Source of the DNA: Deltaproteobacteria bacterium RIFOXYA12_FULL_61_11
GTDB taxonomy: Bacteria; Bdellovibrionota_F; JAHFAK01; YA12-FULL-61-11
Direction of reading: 5' to 3'
DNA length: 34,840 bases
Assembly (NCBI GenBank): GCA_001799195.1
Contig: MGSU01000209.1
Span: 1 to 34,840 of the forward strand
Shown: positions 14,580-22,334 of the stretch, piece by piece
Position numbering within the stretch: position 1 is the first letter of the stretch
Layout of the letters: every line of letters starts with the position of its first letter
Program-made: the position numbers and the translations under genes
The notes under the pieces: model-generated
What the model saw: only the letters and a program-made list of their open reading frames with translations
Databases searched by the model: none
Told to the model about the DNA's origin: nothing

Positions 14580-15656
14580 TCAACGGTCGTGGCCGATGAG
14601 ATAGCGGCGGCCCGGTAACGTGCGAAGGATTGCTACCGCGAGGAGCGTTAACCCCAAGGTTGTCAGGAGGGTTGGCAGCACGAGCGCCGGGGTATGGGCG
14701 TTGAGGCCTCGGAAGGCCAAGAGCCTGACGAAACCGTCGAGGACCAGGGGGTGGACCAGGTAGAGAGCGAAGGAGTTGGCTGCACAGTAGTCGAGGAAGG
14801 TATTGAAGCGTCCCGGTCTTTCGAGGATGGGGAGCCATCGCAGAAGGAGCATCGCGCCGCAGGCGAGTTGGAGGGTGCGCAGAGGGGTATCGAAACCGGG
14901 TTCCGGACAAGAGGTCATATAGATGAACGGCATTGCCGTGAGGAGCGAGAGGAAGAGCCACGGAGAGACCTCGGTCGCGAGCCGACGATAATACCCTTGG
15001 TGGACGGCGAGATGCATGCCGGCATAGAAGTAGAGTCCCTGGATGATCAAGACGTTGAGTATATGAGGGACAACGTTGCCGAGGATTGGTGGTTCGCCCA
15101 ACGCGGCCTGGAGGAAACTCCAGGCGACCTGGAGAGCCAGCCAGACCAGGAGTAGTCTCTGGCCCGCGGCTAGACCCGAACAGCGGGAGAGGAGGTGTCG
15201 GAACAGGGGGAACATCGCATAGAGCACCACCAAGGTGCTGAGGAACCAGAGATGGTAGAAGGCTGAACCGTTGAGCAGCGTGTTGAGTAGGCTCGAGGGA
15301 GAGAATTCTGCAGCAGCGCGAGGAGTTCCCCTCCATACGCAGGAATATTTGAAGAGCAAGGCGAAGGAAGAGAAGGCCAGATACGGCGGGAGAATGGCCT
15401 GGGCTCGGCGCTGGTAAAAGCGGCCAAGGTTCCCCCTCGTCCCATAGGCCGAGGCCAACGAGTAGCCGGAGATGAGGACGAAGAGAGGTAGACTGAAGCG
15501 CGGGAAGAAATTGAGGACCCGGAGGACGTACTCGGCGACGTTGGCGTAGTCGAAGCAACGGCCTCCGGTGCTGTGGATGAAAAGGACCCCGAGGGTCGCG
15601 ACGCCGCGGAGGAGGCGGAGGTCGTAAGCGGGCACGGCTCGAGAACTCATGTTCAT
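14580..15656 (-). CDS. Acyltransferase 3 family membrane protein
   Basis: Predicted 358-aa integral membrane protein of the acyltransferase-3 (OafA/NodX-like) family, which O-acylates sugars of surface polysaccharides or lipids from the cytoplasmic side. The N-terminal helix LRLLRGVATLGVLFIHSTGG has the conserved Arg and the family His. LFVLISGYSLASAY and about ten hydrophobic helices follow (for example FLSTLVVLYAMFPLF, LSLLTAMPFIYMTS). LYLVHPLVLDGFVRL near the end is the usual second His region. A frame-shifted reading on the same strand (14548-15669) is proline- and arginine-rich and not real. Start at the first or third codon (MNMSS) is equivalent. Substrate unknown. Confidence 0.88.
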   Translation of the reverse strand: MNMSSRAVPAYDLRLLRGVATLGVLFIHSTGGRCFDYANVAEYVLRVLNFFPRFSLPLFVLISGYSLASAYGTRGNLGRFYQRRAQAILPPYLAFSSFALLFKYSCVWRGTPRAAAEFSPSSLLNTLLNGSAFYHLWFLSTLVVLYAMFPLFRHLLSRCSGLAAGQRLLLVWLALQVAWSFLQAALGEPPILGNVVPHILNVLIIQGLYFYAGMHLAVHQGYYRRLATEVSPWLFLSLLTAMPFIYMTSCPEPGFDTPLRTLQLACGAMLLLRWLPILERPGRFNTFLDYCAANSFALYLVHPLVLDGFVRLLAFRGLNAHTPALVLPTLLTTLGLTLLAVAILRTLPGRRYLIGHDR

Positions 15657-15765
15657 GGGCCGAGATCAAGGTAGAGGGTTGGAGAAAAGCCGAGAGCGCA
15701 CACCGGCATGGCCTAGCCCTGCCTGATCCGCGCTCGGCGGAGTGTGCGCTCTCGTTGGCTCGTCA

Positions 15766-15849
15766 TGCCTGAGGTCGGAGTCGAACCGACACGGGGTTGC
15801 CCCCACTGGATTTTGAGTCCAGCACGTCTACCAATTCCATCACTCAGGC
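15766..15849 (-). tRNA. tRNA-Leu(CAA)
   Basis: On the minus strand, a 7-bp acceptor (GCCTGAG/CTCAGGC), a D arm, an anticodon stem CTGGA with loop CTCAAAA (anticodon CAA), a long class II variable arm (GGGGGCAACCCCG-like), and a T arm with GGTTCGACTCC. The CCA end is not encoded. It reads UUG leucine codons. Repeat copy B lies 65 bp away on the 5' side of the tRNA. Confidence 0.95.
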
Positions 15850-15913
15850 GCGGGTTCCCTCTACCGAGAACGGCCGGGGGTTGTCAAGAGGAGAGTCGAG
15901 GGAAGTCGTAACG

Positions 15914-16156
15914 CTTCAGTCTTAGGTTGGGTACGGGGTCATGTCGCCTCACACACCGACGCCGCTGCATCCTGCGCAGCGCTGGAGGTCCGCATCCTTG
16001 CGGCCGCCCCCACCATGCTCATGCTTGCGCCCGATGGTGCGGCATCCTGCGCACCACTTGGAGGTGTGCATCCATGCACCCACCGTGGCGGGGGACCCCC
16101 GTCGGCGCCACCCCAATGCGGTGACGAACAGCCTGAATTGTACCCCAAGACTGAAG
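15914..16156 (+). mobile_element. MITE-like repeat, copy B (243 bp, complete)
   Basis: Starts CTTCAGTCTTAGG and ends GTACCCCAAGACTGAAG, which are inverted repeats of one another with small gaps. Inside, a module of about 40 bp (GCATCCTGCGCA...GGAGGT...GCATCC) occurs twice, separated by CCCCCACCATGCTCATGC. A GGCGGGGGACCCCCGTCGG hairpin module lies near the right end. It has no credible gene. No obvious target-site duplication is seen. It is nearly identical over its left part to copy C at the right window end. Confidence 0.75.
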
Positions 16157-16264
16157 AAATACAGGGAAGTCAGGAGCAAGGTGGTTCCTGGGTGTGGGTG
16201 GGGTTGATTTTTGAGGGATTCCGTGGTACAGAGGCGACGCATTCATGGAGTTCGGAGACCCCCG

Positions 16265-17764
16265 ATGAGCCGATGGTCCCTCCTCGCGCTGCTCGCCTGT
16301 ACGGCCATCCCCTTCCTTGCCAGGGCCGCGGAGCCCCCCGAATACGATTTCCCTCCCGGTTTCCAGTGGGGCACCTCGACCGCTGCCTACCAGGTCGAGG
16401 GGGGCAATCTCCATTCCGACTGGGCGGCCTGGGAAGCCCTGGGTAAAATCCACGGCAAGCAGAAGAACGGTAAGGCGACCGATCATTTCACGCGCTTCCG
16501 GGAAGATTTCGCCTTGGCAAGCCAGATCAACACCAACGCCTACCGGTTTTCCATCGAATGGTCCAAGATCGAGCCTGAACGCGACCGCATCGACGAAGCC
16601 ATGATCGCCCACTATCGCACCATGATCCTGGCCATGCGCGAGCAAGGCCTTACTCCCTACCTGACCTTGCATCACTTCACCACGCCGATCTGGCTGATGA
16701 ACTTCAAGGACCCCGGCAAGGGCCATTTCCAGACCGTAGAGACCGTGAAACAATTCCTCGAGTTCGTCGAGTTGGTCGTGGCGCGTTTCGGCGATCTGGT
16801 CGATCATTACTGGACCCTCAACGAACCGACGATCCTCTCGATGAACGGCTATCTCACGGGCAATTTCCCTCCCGGGGTCGCCCTGCCGCCCGGCGAGGTC
16901 GCCCGTGCGCTGTGGATGCTGCTGCGCAACAAGAGCCTCGAACAACTCATCGCCTCTTCACCGCAGGGCAAGATGTTCGTGCGCTCACTCTATACCCTCC
17001 TGCTCTGCCATATTCGCGCCTATGACCTCATCAAGGCCAAGGATCTCGTCGATGCCGATGGCGACGGCGTGGCGGCCTCGGTCGGCCTCGCGCATCAGTA
17101 CGTAGCCCTCAACGCCGAGACGTTTCGGGCCTTCCCGGCCTTCGGCACGATGATGGACCGCTTCAACAACGACCTCCTGCGGACGCTGAAGAGCGGCAAG
17201 GTCGACATCTTCGGTAACATCGGACTTAGTCCGGAAGAGGTGGCCCTCCCCGCCGCCACCATCACCAACCGTATGGATGTGCTCGGTATCAATTATTACA
17301 CCTCGTTGCGTTTCCGGGATCTGCTCGAACTTGCGGTCACCCAATTCACCGGCCTCAAACTCGGTTTCCTGAGCAAGGAGAAGAGTTCGGACCTGATGGG
17401 CATCAAGGTCCGTCCGGACGGACTCTACCGGGTCCTCAAGGAGACGTACGCGAACTATGGGTGGGGCCTCATGGTCACGGAGAACGGCATCGCGACGCAC
17501 GACGAGGTCTTCAGGACCACCTACCTGGTGGCCCACCTCATCCGCATCGCACGGTTGCTCGACGAGGGGGTGCCCGTGCGCGGGTATTTCCACTGGTCCT
17601 TGATCGACAACTTCGAGTGGCACCTCGGGACCGCCCCGCGGTTCGGGTTGATCGAGGTCGATTACACCACCTTCGAACGCAGGGTGAAGGCCTCGGCCTT
17701 GGCCTATGCCGAGATCGCCAAGCTCAACGCTATCCCGCCGAACCTATTGCCCTCGAGCCGGTGA
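16265..17764 (+). CDS. Secreted glycoside hydrolase family 1 (beta-glucosidase-like)
   Basis: Predicted 499-aa exported retaining glycosidase. An N-terminal signal peptide (SLLALLACTAIPFLARAAE) precedes the GH1 (beta/alpha)8 barrel, which opens with FQWGTSTAAYQVEGG. Acid/base E187 lies in YWTLNEPTI and nucleophile E406 in LMVTENGI; FRFSIEW and the C-terminal GYFHWSLIDNFEW complete the family signatures. Beta-glucosidase-like activity is likely, but GH1 sugar specificity cannot be read from motifs. A periplasmic or extracellular GH1 is less usual than the cytosolic forms. The ATG at 16265 was chosen because it gives a clean signal peptide and has GGAG eight nt upstream. Its stop abuts the ybeY stop on the other strand. 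Confidence 0.93.
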   Translation: MSRWSLLALLACTAIPFLARAAEPPEYDFPPGFQWGTSTAAYQVEGGNLHSDWAAWEALGKIHGKQKNGKATDHFTRFREDFALASQINTNAYRFSIEWSKIEPERDRIDEAMIAHYRTMILAMREQGLTPYLTLHHFTTPIWLMNFKDPGKGHFQTVETVKQFLEFVELVVARFGDLVDHYWTLNEPTILSMNGYLTGNFPPGVALPPGEVARALWMLLRNKSLEQLIASSPQGKMFVRSLYTLLLCHIRAYDLIKAKDLVDADGDGVAASVGLAHQYVALNAETFRAFPAFGTMMDRFNNDLLRTLKSGKVDIFGNIGLSPEEVALPAATITNRMDVLGINYYTSLRFRDLLELAVTQFTGLKLGFLSKEKSSDLMGIKVRPDGLYRVLKETYANYGWGLMVTENGIATHDEVFRTTYLVAHLIRIARLLDEGVPVRGYFHWSLIDNFEWHLGTAPRFGLIEVDYTTFERRVKASALAYAEIAKLNAIPPNLLPSSR

Positions 17765-18226
17765 TCAGCGTCCCGCCCGATCGGCGAGGAGATCCTCGCA
17801 CGCCGTGAGTAAGTGTTCCTGCAAGGTGAACATGGTTCGTTCTTCTTCCGACTCGGCATGGTCGTGACCGAGCAGGTGGAGGAGTCCGTGAGCCAGGAGT
17901 AGGACTGCCAGGCGCTGCTGGGACCATCCCCGCTGCGCGGCATCGCGGGCCAAGGTGTCGAGGCTGAGCACAATATCGCCGAGCACGTGCCGTGCGTTCT
18001 CGGGAGTATCTGACGTGCGCATCGGAAAACTGAGTACGTCGGTCGGTGCATCGACCCCGCGGTACTCCCGGTTCAGCGTGGCCATGGCCTGATCGTCGAT
18101 GAGGCTGAGACTCAATTCTGCTCGCTGTTCTCCGAGGAGACCGAGCAAGCGCCGGCACACTGTAGCCAAGAAGGTCCTGCGAAGCCCCCGGAGGCGGGGT
18201 GGGCCGTCGATCAAGATGGTGCTCAT
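17765..18226 (-). CDS. ybeY: Endoribonuclease YbeY (rRNA maturation)
   Basis: Predicted 153-aa single-strand endoribonuclease involved in 16S rRNA 3'-end maturation and ribosome quality control. The zinc site is the family motif HGLLHLLGHDH, with ligands H113, H117 and H123. REYRGVDAPTDVLSFP is the other signature segment. Length is typical. The ATG overlaps the stop of the upstream 7TM-HD gene by four bases, so the two are translationally coupled. phoH - HD - ybeY is a familiar bacterial order. Confidence 0.95.
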   Translation of the reverse strand: MSTILIDGPPRLRGLRRTFLATVCRRLLGLLGEQRAELSLSLIDDQAMATLNREYRGVDAPTDVLSFPMRTSDTPENARHVLGDIVLSLDTLARDAAQRGWSQQRLAVLLLAHGLLHLLGHDHAESEEERTMFTLQEHLLTACEDLLADRAGR

Positions 18227-20586
18227 GCGATGGTCCTCTTGCCGTTCTGCTCGCGGTCTTTGCCCGGCTGTTGCCGCCGCCCGGTAGCGGCCGTACCGCG
18301 TGGGACCTTGGCGCCGGGGTACTCGATGCGGTGGTGGTGGATAGCGGTGCTCAGGGTTTTGGTGAAGGAAGCCGCTATCAAGTGCAACTCCCTGAAGGTC
18401 AGGTCCGATTCCTCGAACTGGCCGTCGGCGGAGAATTTCTGGATCGTACCGTGTACCACGGTCTCCAGTCTGCTCGGGGTCGGTTCGGAGAGGGCTCTGG
18501 CCGTGGCTTCTATGGCATCGGCCATCATCACGATCGCGGCCTCCTTGCTCTGGGGCTTGGGCCCGGGATAGCGATAGTCGTGCTCGTCGACATAATCCAA
18601 CTCCGGGTCCTCCTGGTCCTTGGCCTTGGAGTAGAAGAAGCTGATGAGATTGGTGCCGTGGTGCTGGGGGATGATGTCCTGGATGATGCGCGGCAACTTG
18701 TACCGAGAGGCCAACTCCAGGCCGTCTTTGACGTGCGAGATGAGGATCAGACTGCTCATGCGCGGCGTCAGTTTGTCGTGCTCATTGGTGGCATCGCCCT
18801 GGTTCTCGATGAAATAGCGAGGTTTGGCGATCTTGCCGATGTCGTGGTAGAGGCTGGCGACCTTGGCCAGCAGGGGATTGGCCCCGATGCTCTCCGCGGC
18901 TTTCTCGGCAAGGATGCCGACGACCAGGGAATGGTGGTGCGTACCCGGGGATTGCAGGGCCAACTTGGAAAGCAGGGGGTGGTCCGAGTTTGCCAGCTCG
19001 AGCAATTTGATGTCGGTGACATAGTCGAACAATTCCAACACCGGGGTGATGGCCAAGGCCAGGATGGCTGCCAGGATGCCGCTGGTGAGTACCACGACCA
19101 AGCTGTTGAGGTATTCGTTGAGATCATGCTGCACGAATGAGCGCCGGAGCAGGACATCGACGAGGGCGAAGAAGACGATGCCTATCAGGCCGGTCAGGAA
19201 GCCGACGCGGAGCAGGGAGATGCGCTGCGTGCAGTGCTGGAGGATGTTGGTCGCGACCAGGGAGCCGATCAGGCAATAACTCGCGTGGATCAGGGAAAAA
19301 TCGCTGAGGACCCCGAAGAGAATGCTGTTGGCGAGGACGAAGACGAAGGTGGTCTCGGCGTTCATCAGGAGCCGCACCAGCATGCTCGTGGCCACGATCG
19401 GTACCCCGTATTCGTAGACGTAGGAGGGGACGTTCGGCAGGTTGGGGCTGATCGCCGAGGTGATGAAGAGATAGGTCTCGGTCAGGACCGCACTGAGCAC
19501 CAGAAACAGGCACAGCACGGCCAGGTCTTTCACGCTCGGGTGAAATTGTTCGAAGAACCGTGAACTGGAGGTGAAGACCAGGAAGAATGCCAGCAAGAGG
19601 AAGAGGAAGAGACCGACCATCTGCTGGATCAAGGGTCTGGGGGTGCTCAGGACGAGTTGTTCGAGGAATAACCCGTGCAAGGGCGTGATGCGATCCCCCT
19701 TGCGCACGATGATCTCGTCTTTCTCTCGCGTGACGGTGACCGGTTCCACCCTGCTCGAGACCTCGGCGCGGACCTTCTCGGTGGCCTCGGTGTCGAGGGC
19801 CAGCGTGGGTAGGAGCGCTGCCCCGGCAACGGTCAGAATCACGTCTCGCCGCACGGGTTCGAGGTCGCTCAGCCGCTTCTCCTCCGCACGCAGGGTGAGC
19901 TTTCGCTTATCGCCGAAATCGAGGATACGATCCGGATCGAAGATCGTGCTGCGTTCCCCCGTACTCTCGTTGAGCACGACGAGGCCGTTCTCGAGGGAGG
20001 AAATATGCTTCTCGCGCTCGAGGATGGTCATATCGGTCGTACCTTCGCGGAAGATGCGCAGAACCTCTTTTTCGAGTTCAGCGTCGAACCGGTAGCGTTG
20101 CAAGGAGGTGAAGACCTCCTCGGGCAATTCGAGCAATGCCAGCACGGGATCCTTTTCCTGCAAGCTCGAAGGTTCCGGGGTCGGTCCGACCAGGTCCTTC
20201 TCTGCGGCGCAGAGCGTGCGTCCGCGCTCGAAATACTGGTGCATGGCCTCTTCGCGGTCGGCGAGTTGTTTGACGTGATGGATGTAGACCTGCTTGACCT
20301 TGGCCAATTCTTGTTCCCGCCGCTGCCGCGTGGCCTCAGGATCTTCGACGACAATGCGCCTGTCGGCTTTGATGTTCTCGTGGCTGACGAGACCCACGCG
20401 GTATTTCTTGGACGAGAGGTCGCGCTGTGAGGTCAGGAACACGGTCACCAGGCCGGAGGTGATGGCCAGGAGGACGAGGAAATGGCGTAGCTCGGCTTTC
20501 GCCTCCAACGGTTGGCGCAGGGTTTCTTCGGCTTTCTTCTTCAGCCGCCGGAGATTAGCTTCTTTCCCGTTTTTGGTATTCATCAT
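18223..20586 (-). CDS. 7TM-HD phosphohydrolase (PgpH/YqfF-like)
   Basis: Predicted 787-aa membrane protein. One TM helix near the N-terminus (FLVLLAITSGLVTVFL) is followed by a large extracytoplasmic region (about 65-330), a seven-helix membrane module (about 335-520) and a cytosolic HD domain (about 545-690) with THHHSLVVG, YHDIGK and QHHGT metal-binding motifs. This is the architecture of PgpH/YqfF, whose characterised members hydrolyse cyclic di-AMP; the activity here is inferred. The basic C-terminal tail is species-specific. It overlaps phoH by 32 nt and ybeY by 4 nt, so the three form one operon. Confidence 0.92.
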   Translation of the reverse strand: MMNTKNGKEANLRRLKKKAEETLRQPLEAKAELRHFLVLLAITSGLVTVFLTSQRDLSSKKYRVGLVSHENIKADRRIVVEDPEATRQRREQELAKVKQVYIHHVKQLADREEAMHQYFERGRTLCAAEKDLVGPTPEPSSLQEKDPVLALLELPEEVFTSLQRYRFDAELEKEVLRIFREGTTDMTILEREKHISSLENGLVVLNESTGERSTIFDPDRILDFGDKRKLTLRAEEKRLSDLEPVRRDVILTVAGAALLPTLALDTEATEKVRAEVSSRVEPVTVTREKDEIIVRKGDRITPLHGLFLEQLVLSTPRPLIQQMVGLFLFLLLAFFLVFTSSSRFFEQFHPSVKDLAVLCLFLVLSAVLTETYLFITSAISPNLPNVPSYVYEYGVPIVATSMLVRLLMNAETTFVFVLANSILFGVLSDFSLIHASYCLIGSLVATNILQHCTQRISLLRVGFLTGLIGIVFFALVDVLLRRSFVQHDLNEYLNSLVVVLTSGILAAILALAITPVLELFDYVTDIKLLELANSDHPLLSKLALQSPGTHHHSLVVGILAEKAAESIGANPLLAKVASLYHDIGKIAKPRYFIENQGDATNEHDKLTPRMSSLILISHVKDGLELASRYKLPRIIQDIIPQHHGTNLISFFYSKAKDQEDPELDYVDEHDYRYPGPKPQSKEAAIVMMADAIEATARALSEPTPSRLETVVHGTIQKFSADGQFEESDLTFRELHLIAASFTKTLSTAIHHHRIEYPGAKVPRGTAATGRRQQPGKDREQNGKRTIA

Positions 20587-21517
20587 AAGCCTTCACGATC
20601 TGCCTGACCAAGCGATGCCTGACCACATCGCGTTCGGAAAAGTACTGGAAGGCGATGCCCGGAATACCGTGCAAGATCTCCCGGCACTCGACCAGCCCTG
20701 AGAGCTTCTCGCGGGGGAGGTCGATCTGGGTGATGTCGCCGGTGATGACTGCACGGGAATGGACTCCCAATCGTGTCAGGAACATCTTCATCTGTTGCGA
20801 CGTGGTGTTCTGGGCTTCGTCGAGAATAATGAAACAGTTGTTCAACGTTCGGCCGCGCATATAGGCCAAGGGGGCGATCTCGATCAACCCCCGGCGCAGG
20901 TGTTCTCCGGTCTTTTCGACTCCGATCATGTCGTGGGCAGCATCGTAGAGCGGTCGCAAATAGGGTTGGATCTTCTCGTAGAGATCTCCGGGCAGGAAGC
21001 CGAGTTGCTCTCCCGCCTCGACCGCCGGCCTGGTCAGGATGATTCGGTCGATGCGTTTCTGTTCCAGGGCCTGGAAAGCCATGGTCACGGCAAGGTATGT
21101 CTTTCCCGTGCCGGCAGGACCGATTGCGAAGACGAGGTCGTGTTGCTCGATGGCCTGAACATAGCGTAACTGAGCGAGGCGCAGCGGACGAACCGATTTG
21201 CGGCGGAAATTGGTTGCGAGGTGTCGCCCGAGCAGCTCGCGCAGTGTAATTTCGGGGTGTTCCCTCAAGAGTTCGACCGCATCTTCGATCTCTCGTGCTT
21301 CGATCGTTGCGTCTCCAAGGGCAAGAACGGCGTGCAATTCGCGTAACATGCGCAAGGCGAAGGTGCACCGGGCTTCCTCTCCGTCGATGGTAATCCTCGT
21401 CCCGTTCTGCTTGATCGTGGTCTTGGTCAGGGCGGCCAAGACCCCGAGGTTACTTCCTTCGCTACCGACCAAGACCCGCAGGATCTCCTGGGAATCGCAC
21501 TCGAAGGTAACACTCAC
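20555..21517 (-). CDS. phoH: PhoH family ATPase
   Basis: Predicted 320-aa cytosolic P-loop ATPase of the PhoH/PhoL type. Walker A is GPAGTGKT at residues 133-140; Walker B is FIILDEAQN; ITGDITQIDLP and a C-terminal RHRLVRQIVKAY complete the family pattern. The N-terminal 100 residues form the usual extra domain. Family members are linked to RNA metabolism alongside YbeY. The start is a GTG at 21517 with AAGGGAG six nt upstream. That ribosome binding site lies within a perfect hairpin (21518-21540) directly before the GTG. It is the first of phoH - 7TM-HD - ybeY. Confidence 0.95.
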   Translation of the reverse strand: MSVTFECDSQEILRVLVGSEGSNLGVLAALTKTTIKQNGTRITIDGEEARCTFALRMLRELHAVLALGDATIEAREIEDAVELLREHPEITLRELLGRHLATNFRRKSVRPLRLAQLRYVQAIEQHDLVFAIGPAGTGKTYLAVTMAFQALEQKRIDRIILTRPAVEAGEQLGFLPGDLYEKIQPYLRPLYDAAHDMIGVEKTGEHLRRGLIEIAPLAYMRGRTLNNCFIILDEAQNTTSQQMKMFLTRLGVHSRAVITGDITQIDLPREKLSGLVECREILHGIPGIAFQYFSERDVVRHRLVRQIVKAYDEYQKRERS

Positions 21518-21540
21518 GCGATACTCCCTTCGAGTATCGC
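21518..21540 (-). promoter_or_regulatory. Hairpin covering the phoH ribosome binding site
   Basis: Perfect 9-bp arms GCGATACTC / GAGTATCGC with a 5-nt loop GAAGG (minus-strand sense). The loop plus the first bases of the second arm make up the Shine-Dalgarno AAGGGAG, and the GTG start follows the stem without a gap. Folding would limit ribosome access, so it may control phoH translation. Confidence 0.5.
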
Positions 21541-21611
21541 GCCGCGAGGGTTGCTTCCTCCCGGCGGCCGATACCTCGTTCGTACTTGGTCTCGTCTTGC
21601 TCTTTGTCCTC

Positions 21612-22331
21612 TCATGCTGAACCTCCGCGTAGGCTGCCCCTGAGCTCCGGGAAGGTTAAAACATACCCATCGGTCAAACGACGGTACCGGAAGCGGGTTT
21701 GTCCCGAGAAATACAGGGTTTCGTGTTCAATCAACCCCGCGCCAACCAAGTCCATGAGCTTTTCAGGATAATGGGAGGTCACAAGACGATAGACCTCGAT
21801 GGCACCTTGCAGCCGTTCGAGACGCGCGTTCTCGACTCTCAGCCACGCGCCGACGGGCACCGCGAGATGGGGTTGGGTGTAGTACGGCGTTGTACCCTGT
21901 TTGACGGCACGATCGGCAAGGAGGAGGAAGCCGAGCAGCAACACCAGGGCGATCCCGAACGAGCGCAAGACTCGGAGCTGGCGTCGGAAGTTCTCTCCGC
22001 GCAGTTCTGCGGCATATTGGGCCTGGCCTTTGATGCTGATCAACCCTAATTCCCGGAGTTTGATCAACTCGAGGAAGACCCGCTGTTCATCGAGTTCGAT
22101 TTGCTCGAGTAATTGGTATACCGGCGTTCGTCCATCGAGCAGTGCCAGGAGCTCGACCTGACTGGCAGAGAATTCGAGTCCTTCGGTCAACCCTTCCTCG
22201 GTCTCTTGTTGCTCGCGCAGCACCTGACGCATCAAGACCCGTACGTCGTCCTCGTGCTCTGCCATCAACCGGCACAGACTCTGTTCGAGAGGGGGCACCC
22301 GGGTGAAGACGGTTTCCAAACCGATTTCCAT
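21612..22331 (-). CDS. Single-pass membrane protein with winged-helix-like domain
   Basis: Predicted 239-aa protein of unknown function. Residues of about 55-100 (ASQVELLALLDGRTPVYQLL and EQRVFLELIKLRELGLISI) resemble the DUF4388-type winged-helix seen in signalling and gliding proteins. One TM helix follows (SFGIALVLLLGFLLLADRAV, about 122-145). The C-terminal part (YPEKLMDLVGAGLI, FRYRRLTDGYVLTFP) recalls the short globular domain of type II secretion pseudopilins, here outside the membrane, but this is loose. GGAGG lies seven nt before the ATG. It starts three nt after the stop of the large TPR membrane gene, so they form an operon and probably a complex. Confidence 0.75.
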   Translation of the reverse strand: MEIGLETVFTRVPPLEQSLCRLMAEHEDDVRVLMRQVLREQQETEEGLTEGLEFSASQVELLALLDGRTPVYQLLEQIELDEQRVFLELIKLRELGLISIKGQAQYAAELRGENFRRQLRVLRSFGIALVLLLGFLLLADRAVKQGTTPYYTQPHLAVPVGAWLRVENARLERLQGAIEVYRLVTSHYPEKLMDLVGAGLIEHETLYFSGQTRFRYRRLTDGYVLTFPELRGSLRGGSA

Positions 22332-22334
22332 GTC

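Noticed and set aside
14548-15669. 373-codon minus-strand frame over the acyltransferase gene
   Set aside because: It is proline-, arginine- and serine-rich with no recognisable fold, while the other frame on the strand has clear membrane helices and family motifs.
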